A DNA stretch of 64,000 bases from Lysobacter sp. MMG2. GTDB taxonomy: Bacteria > Pseudomonadota > Gammaproteobacteria > Xanthomonadales > Xanthomonadaceae. The first letter of the stretch is position 1; each line of letters begins with the position of its first letter. Where the stretch lies: NCBI RefSeq assembly GCF_016735495.2, contig NZ_JAERQY020000001.1, positions 1,054,001 through 1,118,000 on the forward strand. The letters are read 5' to 3'. The position numbers and the translations under genes were made by a program. The notes below the pieces were generated by a model. The model was not told the origin of the DNA and did not search any database. It was given only the letters and a program-made list of their open reading frames with translations. Positions 48,001 through 56,790 of the stretch are shown piece after piece.

Positions 48001-49098
48001 GGTCTCGCGGTATTTGCGCCGCTCCAGCGACAGGTGCGCGTCGCGGATCTCGCGCTCGCCCGGGAGGAAGATCAGCACGTCGCCGCGCGGATCCTCGCGG
48101 GTGATCTCGTCGCAGGCGGCGACGATGCCGTCGTTGGTGGTGCGCTCGCCTCTCCCTTCGGCATACGTTGCAGTGGCCATCCCTGGCGCGACGCCACCGC
48201 CTTCGGAAGGCCCGGCCCGGCCATCCATGCCCGGTCGTTCGGAGGCGCGGCGTGCACTGTCGTGCCCGCCAGCTCGCGCCTCCTCACCCTCCAGCGGGCG
48301 GTAACGCACGTTCACCGGATAGCTGCGGCCTTCCACGTTCACCACCGGCGCGCCGTCGAAGTGCGCGGCAAAGCGCTCGGTGTCGATCGTCGCGGACGTC
48401 ACGATGATCTTCAGGTCCTTGCGACGTTGCAGCAGCTGCTTGAGATAGCCCAGCAGGAAATCGATGTTGAGGCTGCGCTCGTGCGCCTCGTCGATGAGGA
48501 TGGTGTCGTACTGCGAGAGCCAGCGGTCGGACTGGATCTCCGCCAGCAGGATGCCGTCGGTCATGAACTTCACCGCGGTCTGCTCGCCGACGTTCTCGGT
48601 GAAGCGAACCTGGTAGCCGACCGCGCCGCCCATCTGCGTCTGCAGTTCTTCGGCCACGCGACGGGCCACGGCGCGTGCGGCGATGCGGCGCGGCTGGGTA
48701 CAGCCGATCATGCCGGCGGCGCCGCGGCCGGCGGCCAGGCACAGCTTCGGCAGCTGGGTGGTCTTGCCCGATCCGGTCTCGCCGGCGATCACCACCACCG
48801 GGTGCGCACGAATCAACTCGACGATCTCGTCGGCCTTTGCCGCAATGGGCAGGTTGGGGTCGACGGGCGCCGCGGGCAGCGAGGCGGTGCGCGCTTCGCG
48901 CTGCGCCACCGATGCCGCCAGCGCCTGCGCGAATGCATCACGCGCGCGAGCGTCGGCGGGCTTGCCGCTCCAGCGCGACCACAGTCCGTGCAGGCGGCCA
49001 CGGTCCCGGCTCAGCGCACCATCGATGGCGCGCCGGGCCTGGCGTAACGCATTGCTGACATCGGCCTGACTAGACTCCGCCGGGTCCATAGACTTCAT
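45028..49098 (-). CDS. hrpA: ATP-dependent RNA helicase HrpA
   Basis: About 1356 residues, DEAH-box helicase implicated in mRNA processing and stalled-ribosome rescue. Walker A GETGSGKTTQLPK, DEAH in TILIDEAHERSLN, SAT motif VTSATIDTERF, motif VI QRKGRCGR, then the winged-helix/OB and the long HrpA-specific C-terminal region. An in-frame extra of about 45 residues (about 273-320) lies between the two RecA domains and is encoded by repeat-like DNA. Start is uncertain: ATG 49098 is used here; GTG 49107 and ATG 49089 are in frame, none with a strong ribosome site. Divergent from dps. Confidence 0.95.
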   Translation of the reverse strand: MKSMDPAESSQADVSNALRQARRAIDGALSRDRGRLHGLWSRWSGKPADARARDAFAQALAASVAQREARTASLPAAPVDPNLPIAAKADEIVELIRAHPVVVIAGETGSGKTTQLPKLCLAAGRGAAGMIGCTQPRRIAARAVARRVAEELQTQMGGAVGYQVRFTENVGEQTAVKFMTDGILLAEIQSDRWLSQYDTILIDEAHERSLNIDFLLGYLKQLLQRRKDLKIIVTSATIDTERFAAHFDGAPVVNVEGRSYPVNVRYRPLEGEEARAGGHDSARRASERPGMDGRAGPSEGGGVAPGMATATYAEGRGERTTNDGIVAACDEITREDPRGDVLIFLPGEREIRDAHLSLERRKYRETEVLPLYARLSVRDQDRVFNPGPKRRIVLATNVAETSLTVPRIRYVVDPGLARVKRYSPRGKLDRLHIEPVSQASADQRKGRCGRISEGTCFRLYSEADFESRPRYTDPEIRRAALAGVILRMLSLGLGRIEEFPFLEPPDPRAIADGWQQLAELGAVDEERRLTPTGKLMSRLPVDVKLARMLVAANQHGVLREVLVIASFLGIQDPRERPADQRAAADNAHAQFADAKSEFVGILKLWDAYNAAHEDLTQSKLRGWCEKHFLGFLRMREWRELHRQLKLMAEELDWKESRAAVNEQGALDQSAYATLHKALLAGLPTQVGTRGDRGQYDGPRGRKFQLFPGSPLAKKPPPWVLSATLLDTERVWSLTNAAIEPDWAIAELSHLLSRRQHDPRWSRSQGRVVGSEQISLFGLVLAPKRPVHYGALFPEESRAIFARDALVMGEINTRAQFLPRNLATLAKARDEEAKQRRSGLVVDEDWMTQWYLDRLPPHVHNAQALDAWYGKLPANEKAALEWSLADLMIGDESDAVRFPPYLALGNARLAVKYRFEPGAADDGMTLAVPLHLLNALDAVRLGWLAPGFVQDKAAALIKTLPKTIRRNFVPAPDFARAFHEANPQPGADSITGELARFLHKLGGVAVAAIDFDEAALEPHLRMNLRLLDRDGKSVLAESRDLDDLRARFGERAAAAFAAKAADGLAQRGLTTFPDAPIPVSVAGAGGVPAYPALHDDGDSVSLRVHAERDVARREHPRGVRRLLAIALADKLKQARKQLPVSPKTGLLYASIEAAAPRTDGLKEGDRLRADLVDGAFASLASEEALGDIRDAATFASHRDAIAKQLFGDAMERLKQAEAILSAVAEARAKLESPLMGWASGNLDDMRAHLATLTPPGFLRSVPADALREYPRYLKALALRGERALRDPVRDQARMLELKPFVDALATATETGQDDTPEWQALRWDLEELRVSLFAQELGTRGGVSPKKLAQRLSQLRR
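48144..48290. repeat. Repeat-like insertion inside hrpA
   Basis: A GC-rich stretch with near-repeats GGCCATCCCTGGC and GGCCATCCATGCC and the small palindrome CCTTC-G-GAAGG. In frame with hrpA it encodes a low-complexity Gly/Ala/Arg/Glu segment absent from ordinary HrpA. Resembles a dispersed intergenic element captured in a coding region; identity as a family would need other copies. Confidence 0.45.
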
Positions 49099-49186
49099 CG
49101 ATTGCACTGCCAGAAAGAATGTATTTCACGTCGCGGTCGACGCCGCCTATTGTCGCCGCAATGCCATGATCGAAGGGAGAACACCG

Positions 49187-49732
49187 ATGGCCAAAGCCAA
49201 GAACACCAAGCCCGCCAAGTCCGACAAGACCCCGCTGACGCCCACGGCCTCCAGCCAGGCGATCGACATCGGCATCACCGCCGGCGACCGCAAGAAGATC
49301 GCCGAGGGCCTGTCGCGGTTCCTGTCCGACAGCTTCACGCTTTACCTGAAGACCCACAACTTCCACTGGAACATCACCGGGCCGATGTTCAACAGCCTGC
49401 ATGTGATGTTCGAGGGCCAGTACACCGAGCAGTGGAACGCGCTGGACGAAACCGCCGAGCGCATCCGCGCCCTGGGCTTCAACGCGCCGGGCTCGTACGC
49501 CGAGTTCATCCGCCTCAGCTCCATCCCCGAGGAGCCCGGCCTGACCGAAGCGCCGGACTGGAAGGAAATGGTGCGCCAGCTCGTCGCCGGCAACGAGGCC
49601 GTGGCCCGCACCGCGCGCAAGGTCCTCAAGACCGCCGACGATGCCGGCGACGACCCGACCGTGGACCTGATGACGCAGCGCCTGCAGACCCACGAGAAGT
49701 ACGCGTGGATGCTGCGCTCGCTGCTGGAGTGA
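49187..49732 (+). CDS. dps: DNA-binding ferritin-like protein Dps
   Basis: 181 residues; 12-mer that oxidises and stores iron and binds DNA. Lys-rich N-terminal tail (AKAKNTKPAKSDK) for DNA binding, then the ferritin-like domain with LYLKTHNFHWNITGPMFNSLH and QWNALDETAERIRALG (the shared ferroxidase His, Asp and Glu). ATG 49187 has GGGAG about 8 nt upstream; the longer frame from 49166 lacks one. Confidence 0.96.
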   Translation: MAKAKNTKPAKSDKTPLTPTASSQAIDIGITAGDRKKIAEGLSRFLSDSFTLYLKTHNFHWNITGPMFNSLHVMFEGQYTEQWNALDETAERIRALGFNAPGSYAEFIRLSSIPEEPGLTEAPDWKEMVRQLVAGNEAVARTARKVLKTADDAGDDPTVDLMTQRLQTHEKYAWMLRSLLE

Positions 49733-49764
49733 TGGCGGCGCGCCGCGTTTTCAAGCGTTCCTGA

Positions 49765-49790
49765 GCCCTCTCCCGCGCACGGGAGAGGGC
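49765..49790. terminator. GCCCTCTCCCG hairpin after dps
   Basis: Perfect 11-bp stem GCCCTCTCCCG/CGGGAGAGGGC with a 4-nt loop CGCA, 33 nt after the dps stop. No T-run. It shares the CCCTCTCCC core with the element at 7497-7570, so it is both a likely transcript end and a copy of a dispersed repeat. Confidence 0.55.
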
Positions 49791-49883
49791 TTGGCGAGGG
49801 CGCAGCCGGCCTTTCGCGCCCGGATCGCGGCCCTCTCCCACCCGATTTCCCGGCCTTTTCCGAATCCCTGCGACAACGCGCCG

Positions 49884-49891
49884 GCTAAACT
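49884..49891 (+). promoter_or_regulatory. Candidate -10 of recQ (GCTAAACT), leaderless geometry
   Basis: GCTAAACT ends 6 nt before the recQ ATG at 49898, the same spacing as at bioA and queE. No ribosome site lies between. Confidence 0.4.
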
Positions 49892-49897
49892 AGGCGC

Positions 49898-51712
<1,815 letters not shown>

Positions 51713-51853
51713 GCGCTCAGGTTGGCGCCGCAGCTGCCGCTATCCAGAGTGGGCCAACCGGGCGGCCCATCGTTCATGCGTCCTCGCGCCACAGACACGG
51801 CCGGGGCCGTATAACCGCGAAAACCCGCCACGTTCAGGGTCGTGGAGGACAAC

Positions 51854-52258
51854 ATGGGACTGAACATAGAAGGTGGCTGCCTTTGCGGAGCCGTGCGCTA
51901 CCGGGCCACTGCGCCACCGGTGTCGCGCAGCATCTGCCACTGCCGGAGCTGCCGGCGCGCGAGCGGCGCACCCTCGGTCGCGTGGTCGACCTTCCATGTC
52001 AACAGCATCGTTTTCCTCAGCGGCATGCCCGTGCGCTATCGCTCATCGACCCACGTGGTGCGCACGTTCTGCGGCAACTGTGGCACGCAGCTGAGCTACC
52101 GGCACGACGACGACGTGGGCAGCATCGACATCACGACCGCCACGCTCGACGCGCCCGAGGAGTTTCCGCCGACCAAGGAAATCTGGATCGAGCACAAGCT
52201 TCCGTGGGAACGGACCAACGAGGCGATGCGGCATTACCCGCGCACGAGCACGTCGTGA
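51854..52258 (+). CDS. GFA-family (CENP-V/GFA) zinc protein, copy 1
   Basis: 134 residues. Zinc ligands in GCLCGAVRY, CHCRSCRR and CGNCGT match the glutathione-dependent formaldehyde-activating (GFA) fold. Family members bind two zincs, but most have no proven enzyme activity. ATG 51854 has GGAGGA upstream; the 51842 start would be GTG. Followed by a paralogue 19 nt away. Confidence 0.92.
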   Translation: MGLNIEGGCLCGAVRYRATAPPVSRSICHCRSCRRASGAPSVAWSTFHVNSIVFLSGMPVRYRSSTHVVRTFCGNCGTQLSYRHDDDVGSIDITTATLDAPEEFPPTKEIWIEHKLPWERTNEAMRHYPRTSTS

Positions 52259-52277
52259 TGAAACAGGGAGGCAGACG

Positions 52278-52715
52278 ATGTCGGAGCAGATGATCTTCGA
52301 CGGTGGCTGCCTCTGCGGCGCCATTCGCTACCGCGCGACCAGCGCACCGTTGCGCGGCGTGATCTGCCATTGCGGGATCTGCCGGCGCCACTCCGGTGCG
52401 CCGGCCCTGGCGTTCGTGCATTTTCCCGCCGCGGCCTTCCAGTGGCTGACTTCACCGCCGAGCTGGTACCGCTCCTCTCCACACGCCGAACGAGGCTTCT
52501 GCTCCGTGTGCGGAAGCACGGTGGGCATGCGCGAGGATGTCCTCGCCGACCGCGTGCAGGTATGCGTCGGCAGCCTCGATGCTCCATCCGCCGTACGCAT
52601 CGACGACCACGTCTGGACGAAGTCCCGCTTGCCATGGTTCGACACCACCGATGGCCTCCCCCGTTTCGCGCACAGCAGCACGGCCGTGCCCAGCCAGGCC
52701 TCGAGCACAGACTGA
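52278..52715 (+). CDS. GFA-family (CENP-V/GFA) zinc protein, copy 2
   Basis: 145 residues with GCLCGAIRY, CHCGICRRHSGAP and CSVCGS, so the zinc ligands are intact. GGGAGG lies 8 nt before the ATG. Tandem with copy 1 and similar in its first 20 residues but diverged afterwards, so the duplication is old or the two were acquired separately. Confidence 0.92.
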   Translation: MSEQMIFDGGCLCGAIRYRATSAPLRGVICHCGICRRHSGAPALAFVHFPAAAFQWLTSPPSWYRSSPHAERGFCSVCGSTVGMREDVLADRVQVCVGSLDAPSAVRIDDHVWTKSRLPWFDTTDGLPRFAHSSTAVPSQASSTD

Positions 52716-52872
52716 CGCAATGACTGCAGTGGCGCTGCGACGGAACCTCCCGCGTGGTGGGCCCGATGCCTGTTCCGCAATCGTCACATTTTCGCATCGA
52801 CAACAGCGATGCACCCAGCGAAAGTCCCGCGCGCACCGGCGACGGAACGCCCCATTCCCTCAGGCAATACCG

Positions 52873-53037
52873 ATGAATGCCCTACTGCAATCCGGAGTGC
52901 TCTTTCTCCTGCTCTTCCTGGTCTCGCTGCCGCTGCGTGCTCATCTCCCGACTTTCGTACACGTTTGCGCGGTAGCACTGGCGGTGGACCTCGTCCTCGT
53001 GCTGATTCGTCGGAGCACGCGCTCGCGCGCCTACTAA
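52873..53037 (+). CDS. Possible small membrane protein
   Basis: 54 residues, almost entirely two hydrophobic segments (LLQSGVLFLLLFLVSL and FVHVCAVALAVDLVLVLI) with an Arg-rich end. No clear ribosome site and no recognised family. Composition fits a real small membrane protein, but chance hydrophobicity is possible. Confidence 0.38.
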   Translation: MNALLQSGVLFLLLFLVSLPLRAHLPTFVHVCAVALAVDLVLVLIRRSTRSRAY

Positions 53038-53281
53038 GTCCTTTGCGGTGCGCATATCGGCTGGATCAACCACCCAAGGGTGCTGGATGGACCTCGGAGC
53101 TTCCGCATGCTGGTGCCGAATGTCGGCCGCGATTGCGGTACCCGGCGGCCGATCCCGCCTCGCCATGGCCTAGCATCATTTGCCGCCCAAGGAAAGGTGC
53201 CATCACCGCGATCGGGGCCGCAGCCACGAGGCGCGCCCGCCTTGGCTGTAGACTATCCAGTCTTTCAAAGCAGGAACCCGC

Positions 53282-53554
53282 ATGAACAAGGCACAGCTCG
53301 TCGAATCCATCGCAGAACGTTCGCAGCTCACGAAGACCCAGGCCGAAGCCGCGGTCAATGCGCTGGTCGAGTCGGTGACGCAGGCCCTGAAGCAGGGCGA
53401 GGTCGTCACGCTGGTCGGCTTCGGCACGTTCGAGGCCCGCAACCGCGCAGGCCGCACCGGCCGCAACCCGAAGACGGGCGAAGACATCGCGATTCCGGCG
53501 ACGATCGTGCCCGCGTTCAAGCCGGGCAAGGCATTCAAGGACGCGCTGAAGTAA
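53282..53554 (+). CDS. hupB: DNA-binding protein HU
   Basis: 90 residues, nucleoid-associated HU/IHF family. MNKAQLVESIAERSQLTKTQAEAAVNAL, VGFGTFEARNRAGRTGRNPKTGE (the DNA-grasping arm) and the C-terminal PAFKPGKAFKDALK match HU-beta. AGGA lies 8 nt upstream of the ATG. The assignment as HU rather than IHF rests on length and the arm sequence. Confidence 0.95.
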   Translation: MNKAQLVESIAERSQLTKTQAEAAVNALVESVTQALKQGEVVTLVGFGTFEARNRAGRTGRNPKTGEDIAIPATIVPAFKPGKAFKDALK

Positions 53555-53569
53555 TCGCATCCGTGTAGA

Positions 53570-53600
53570 ACGCGGCCGCATTTGCGGCCGCGTTTGCTTT
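53570..53600 (+). terminator. Intrinsic terminator of the HU gene
   Basis: 10-bp stem ACGCGGCCGC/GCGGCCGCGT with a 4-nt ATTT loop, then TTGCTTT. 15 nt after the stop codon. Confidence 0.85.
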
Positions 53601-53704
53601 GACAGGCGTATAGACGCGAAGCCACTGACGAGACGGCAAAGCGGATTCGCGACGCAGCGACGCCTTCCAATCCAGCATCGCAATCGTCTGATGTGGATTG
53701 TGGT

Positions 53705-53730
53705 CGTGATGGATTCGAACCATCGACCAG
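53705..53730. repeat. Left attachment-site copy (att) of the tRNA-Lys island
   Basis: 26-bp exact copy of CGTGATGGATTCGAACCATC and the following GACCAG, identical to 58190-58215 in the tRNA-Lys gene (T-arm and flank). A TGGT block also precedes both, but a GGGC present in the tRNA is missing here. Marks the left end of the island; not a functional tRNA. Confidence 0.85.
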
Positions 53731-53913
53731 TGAAATACGAACCGAAGATTCTGTTGAAGAATCAAACGGTTATGGGCAAAAGGACGACGGCAGTGCGCCC
53801 AACTGTCAGAGTTTCCAGCCCTTCCTAAGGTGGAACTATAGTGGCCTCCGCCCCCCTTGGCCGAGTCGCCTGCCAACCTTACCCGAAGCCAAAACCCGAT
53901 CCAGCACGCACAC

Positions 53914-54690
53914 TCACGCACTGGAGCAGCATGGATCGACGGGCTCATACGGCCACGAGCACTTAGTCCCTTGGACGGCCCTATTGGATCCACGGGGGCG
54001 TTGCGCCACGAGCGCACTCCCCTGCCCCCCGGAGTTGGGTGGCACGCGCGGCTGGCGCGCCGCGGATGACCAGCCGAGATCCGACAGGCGGACCTCGATC
54101 TGGGTGCGCACGACGTGCAGGCCTTCGGCCGCGTGCAGGTCGTTGAAGTCGCTGGCCTTGCGGCCATGTTCGAGGAACGCCGCCTGGCGTGCCGACTCCT
54201 CGCGAAACTGAGGCACCACCCACGCGCCGTTGACCTCCAGCGCCGCGGCGCTCGCCGCTGTCACGCCGGTGTTCGTGCGCGTGTGTGGCGCACCGCAGTG
54301 GGGGCAATCGTGCGAGTGCTGAGGGAGCACGACGCGGCCTTGGCAGCCGATGCACTTCCCGTAGATGTCGTCGTCCGCGCAGATCAGCACGCGCGCCTGC
54401 TTATAGCGCTTGTGCAGCGCGGCGGCGACCGCCCCGAGGTTGCCGGCGTCGAACGCTACGGCCACGGGAAAGCCCGTAGCCTCGTGGAGCGTCGCCGCCG
54501 TCGCATAGCCTTCCGCCACAAGCACGATCCAACTTGGTGCGCCGATCAGGTGGAAGTGCCCCTTGGTGGCCACGCCGCGCGGCCAGTATTCCTTGTCGCG
54601 CTGGCCGGGCTTCGCTGCCTTGCCGCGGATGATCTGCAGGCCGTGAATCTTGCCCGAGGCGTCGAGCATCATCGAAGCCGGCGCGATTAC
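53914..54690 (-). pseudogene. Truncated toprim/primase gene of a mobile element
   Basis: Open frame of about 260 codons (frame extends to 54753, but element-like sequence ends near 54690). Residues look like the toprim part of P4-type or DUF5906-associated primases: LDASGKIHGLQIIRGKA, LVAEGYATAATLHEATG, AFDAGNLGAV, ICADDD. A zinc-ribbon-like CIGCQGR...CPHCGAPH inside is characteristic. The start has been lost at the 54690 junction, so this is a remnant, and the last 50 residues are likely read-through. The C-terminal side abuts the left att site. Confidence 0.7.
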
Positions 54691-54844
54691 AGAGGGCCAG
54701 CGATTCAGCCCGCATGACCTCAAGCGGAAGGGTGGAACCGACACCACCGGCAACCGGGCCGAGAAGCAGGATGCCCTCGGTGTCTCCGAGGCGATGATGA
54801 AGGTCTATGACAAAAGCGTCCCGAAAGTCCGGCCGTCCGGTTGA
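54690..54844 (+). pseudogene. C-terminal fragment of a tyrosine-recombinase integrase
   Basis: About 50 codons reading FSPHDLKRKGGTDTTGNRAE, then MMKVYDKSVPKVRPSG to the stop. HDLKRKG is the HxxR-like box and the Tyr in KVYDKS the likely nucleophile position of phage-type integrases. The rest of the gene is missing; it meets the toprim fragment head to head. Confidence 0.68.
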
Positions 54845-54911
54845 GCCAGCCACGTTTACGGCGCCGCGGTCCCACCCTATCCTTTAGCTAATCACAGCCT
54901 GCCAATAACCC

Positions 54912-55850
54912 ATGCCCACTGCAGTATCGCTCTTCACCGGTTGCGGCGGATCGGACGCTGGCCTCGTGGCCGCTGGATTCGACGTGCTAATGGCTAACGA
55001 CATTCTGAGCTATGCCGCTGAGGTCTATACGGCCAACTTGCCGGAGACCGACTACAGAGTCGGTAACGTAGAGAAAATCAAGGCATTCCCGCGAGCTGAC
55101 CTCCTGGTCGGGTGCTACCCGTGCCAAGGCTATAGCCAAGGCGGAGCTCGAGAAGTTGGAAGAGACATCAATTACCTCTTTCGCGAGTTCGGTCGTGCAC
55201 TGCGACAGATCAAGCCAAAGGCCTTCATCGTCGAGAATGTTTCCGGGCTAACTCGCGAAGACAACAAGTTCCTTTTTCAAATGCAACTGAGGAACTTTCG
55301 TGCTGCTGGCTATCGAGTGACGTGGAAGCTTCTCAACGCGGCCGACTTTGGCGTTGCCCAAGAACGCCATCGAGTGATTATCGTGGGCATGCGCTCAGAT
55401 TTTGGTGACTCTTACGAGTTTCCGGAAGCGACGCATGGCCCAGGGACCACTCAGCCATATGTAACGATTCGCGAGGCTCTAGACGGCCTGCCCGAATGGC
55501 CAGCAGGCGAGTTTAACGATGAACCGTTCCATTGGTACTACATGTCCAGAAACCGGAGGCGGGACTGGGCAGAGTTATCTAAAACCATAGTCAGCCGTGC
55601 GCGTCACATGCCCCTCCACCCTCTTAGTCCCAAACTAGTCCCGGCTGGCAAAGACAAGTACGTTTTCGAAACGGACGCGCCTGCGCGCCGCTTCAGCTAC
55701 AGAGAGGCAGCTAGGCTCCAAGGGTTTGCAGGTGAAATGGCCTTCCCCGACTCGTGTGGGATGTTCACTCGATACAAGGTGGTCGGCAATGCAGTTCCGC
55801 CCCCGCTTTTCGAAGCGGTGGCGAGATCCCTGCCTCCCAACATTTGGTGA
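54912..55850 (+). CDS. DNA (cytosine-5-)-methyltransferase
   Basis: 312 residues; C5-cytosine methylation, type II-like. Motif I SLFTGCGGSDAGLVAAGFD, motif IV GCYPCQGYSQGG (catalytic Cys), motif VI VENVSGL, motif VIII VAQERHRVIIVGMR, motif IX/X with FTRYKVVGNAVPPPLFEAVA. The target-recognition region (about 165-240) is short, and its site cannot be told from sequence. It ends one base from the stop of the opposing nuclease candidate, a layout common in restriction-modification loci. Lower GC than flanking genes, consistent with transfer. Confidence 0.96.
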   Translation: MPTAVSLFTGCGGSDAGLVAAGFDVLMANDILSYAAEVYTANLPETDYRVGNVEKIKAFPRADLLVGCYPCQGYSQGGAREVGRDINYLFREFGRALRQIKPKAFIVENVSGLTREDNKFLFQMQLRNFRAAGYRVTWKLLNAADFGVAQERHRVIIVGMRSDFGDSYEFPEATHGPGTTQPYVTIREALDGLPEWPAGEFNDEPFHWYYMSRNRRRDWAELSKTIVSRARHMPLHPLSPKLVPAGKDKYVFETDAPARRFSYREAARLQGFAGEMAFPDSCGMFTRYKVVGNAVPPPLFEAVARSLPPNIW

Positions 55851-55851
55851 T

Positions 55852-56790
55852 TTAGCCCACGATCGCTCGAACCTTGTCGAGGCGCTTACGCAGCGCGGGC
55901 CGCACAATCTTTGGCGTCATCCTTTCGGCAATTAGCACTAAGCGCGCTCGATCGAAGACCATTCCTTTGCTCCGCTGCGCCGTCTCACGGAGTGATTCGT
56001 CGCCAAGCATAAAGGGAGTGGTGAATGCCTTGATGGGATTGACAATCCAAGGGGGATTAAACCACTTGCTGATCTGATGCTCGTTCGGATCGGTGATTTT
56101 CGTGTCCCAGTCATTGCCACAAGCGCATTGCCCCAACACGTAGAGGTTGCCGGCGCGCTGATCTAGAAAATCGGACCTGATGACGAAGTCTACCGTTTCG
56201 TCTTTTTCGGCCGTAGGGTCGTCAGGCAGGCCCGCCTGCGGCTGCCAGTTCCACTCGTAACCGTAATAGTTCAAGGGCGCCATGGCTGCTTTGAACCGCG
56301 TGCTCGGTGTCCGGGGAAACCCTGTGTGCAGCGCCCACGCGGCCGGACCAAAGTACGTTTTGACCAAGCCGGTTACAGCGCGTTCGAATGTTCTGGGAAG
56401 CGCTGTATTAGGACCCGTGGTGATATTCGTTGTTTGCGCTACAACCAAGCAGAACTCGTAAAACCCGGTCCCACTCGCACGATACGTTAGACGGTTTCCC
56501 GCCAGGTCGAACGGGTATGCGTCTCCCATCATTTTGATTCGACGCTTGATCTCCTGCGCGGCTTCGCCCACAAGTTCTTCCTGACGAATGTCCTGCTGCT
56601 GCCAGGCAATGCGACCTTCCTCGCTGGCCTCAATTTCTGAAAGGTCGTCGAGCTCCCCCGACACGATCTCATCCCTGGCGGCGTCGTCGACTACTGCGAA
56701 GACGCTGCGCAAGGCGGTCAACTCAATTTGATCGGCATCTCGAGCGATCCTCGGTTCACCTGGTCGCTTCTGATAGGGACTACGGGGCAT
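55852..56790 (-). CDS. Putative PD-(D/E)XK-like nuclease partner of the methyltransferase
   Basis: 312 residues, no confident family name. Central pattern: FERAVTGLVKTYFG ... HTGFPRTPSTRFKAAM, then DETVDFVIRSDF and GNLYVLGQCACGNDWDTK. An acidic helix, a buried Asp strand and a following (Q/E)xC or QxK-like strand recall PD-(D/E)XK enzymes, but the canonical Lys is not in place, so activity is uncertain. Start ATG 56790 has GGGAG about 9 nt upstream and overlaps the ParB-like gene by 11 nt. Tail-to-tail with the methyltransferase, which suggests a restriction or defence role. Confidence 0.6.
   Translation of the reverse strand: MPRSPYQKRPGEPRIARDADQIELTALRSVFAVVDDAARDEIVSGELDDLSEIEASEEGRIAWQQQDIRQEELVGEAAQEIKRRIKMMGDAYPFDLAGNRLTYRASGTGFYEFCLVVAQTTNITTGPNTALPRTFERAVTGLVKTYFGPAAWALHTGFPRTPSTRFKAAMAPLNYYGYEWNWQPQAGLPDDPTAEKDETVDFVIRSDFLDQRAGNLYVLGQCACGNDWDTKITDPNEHQISKWFNPPWIVNPIKAFTTPFMLGDESLRETAQRSKGMVFDRARLVLIAERMTPKIVRPALRKRLDKVRAIVG

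Noticed and set aside
45490-49047. 1185-codon plus-strand open frame
   Set aside because: Antisense shadow of hrpA.
53701-53775. Apparent second tRNA-Lys from the GATTCGAACCATC match
   Set aside because: Only the T-arm portion is present, the acceptor is interrupted and no anticodon or D arm follows; it is an att copy.
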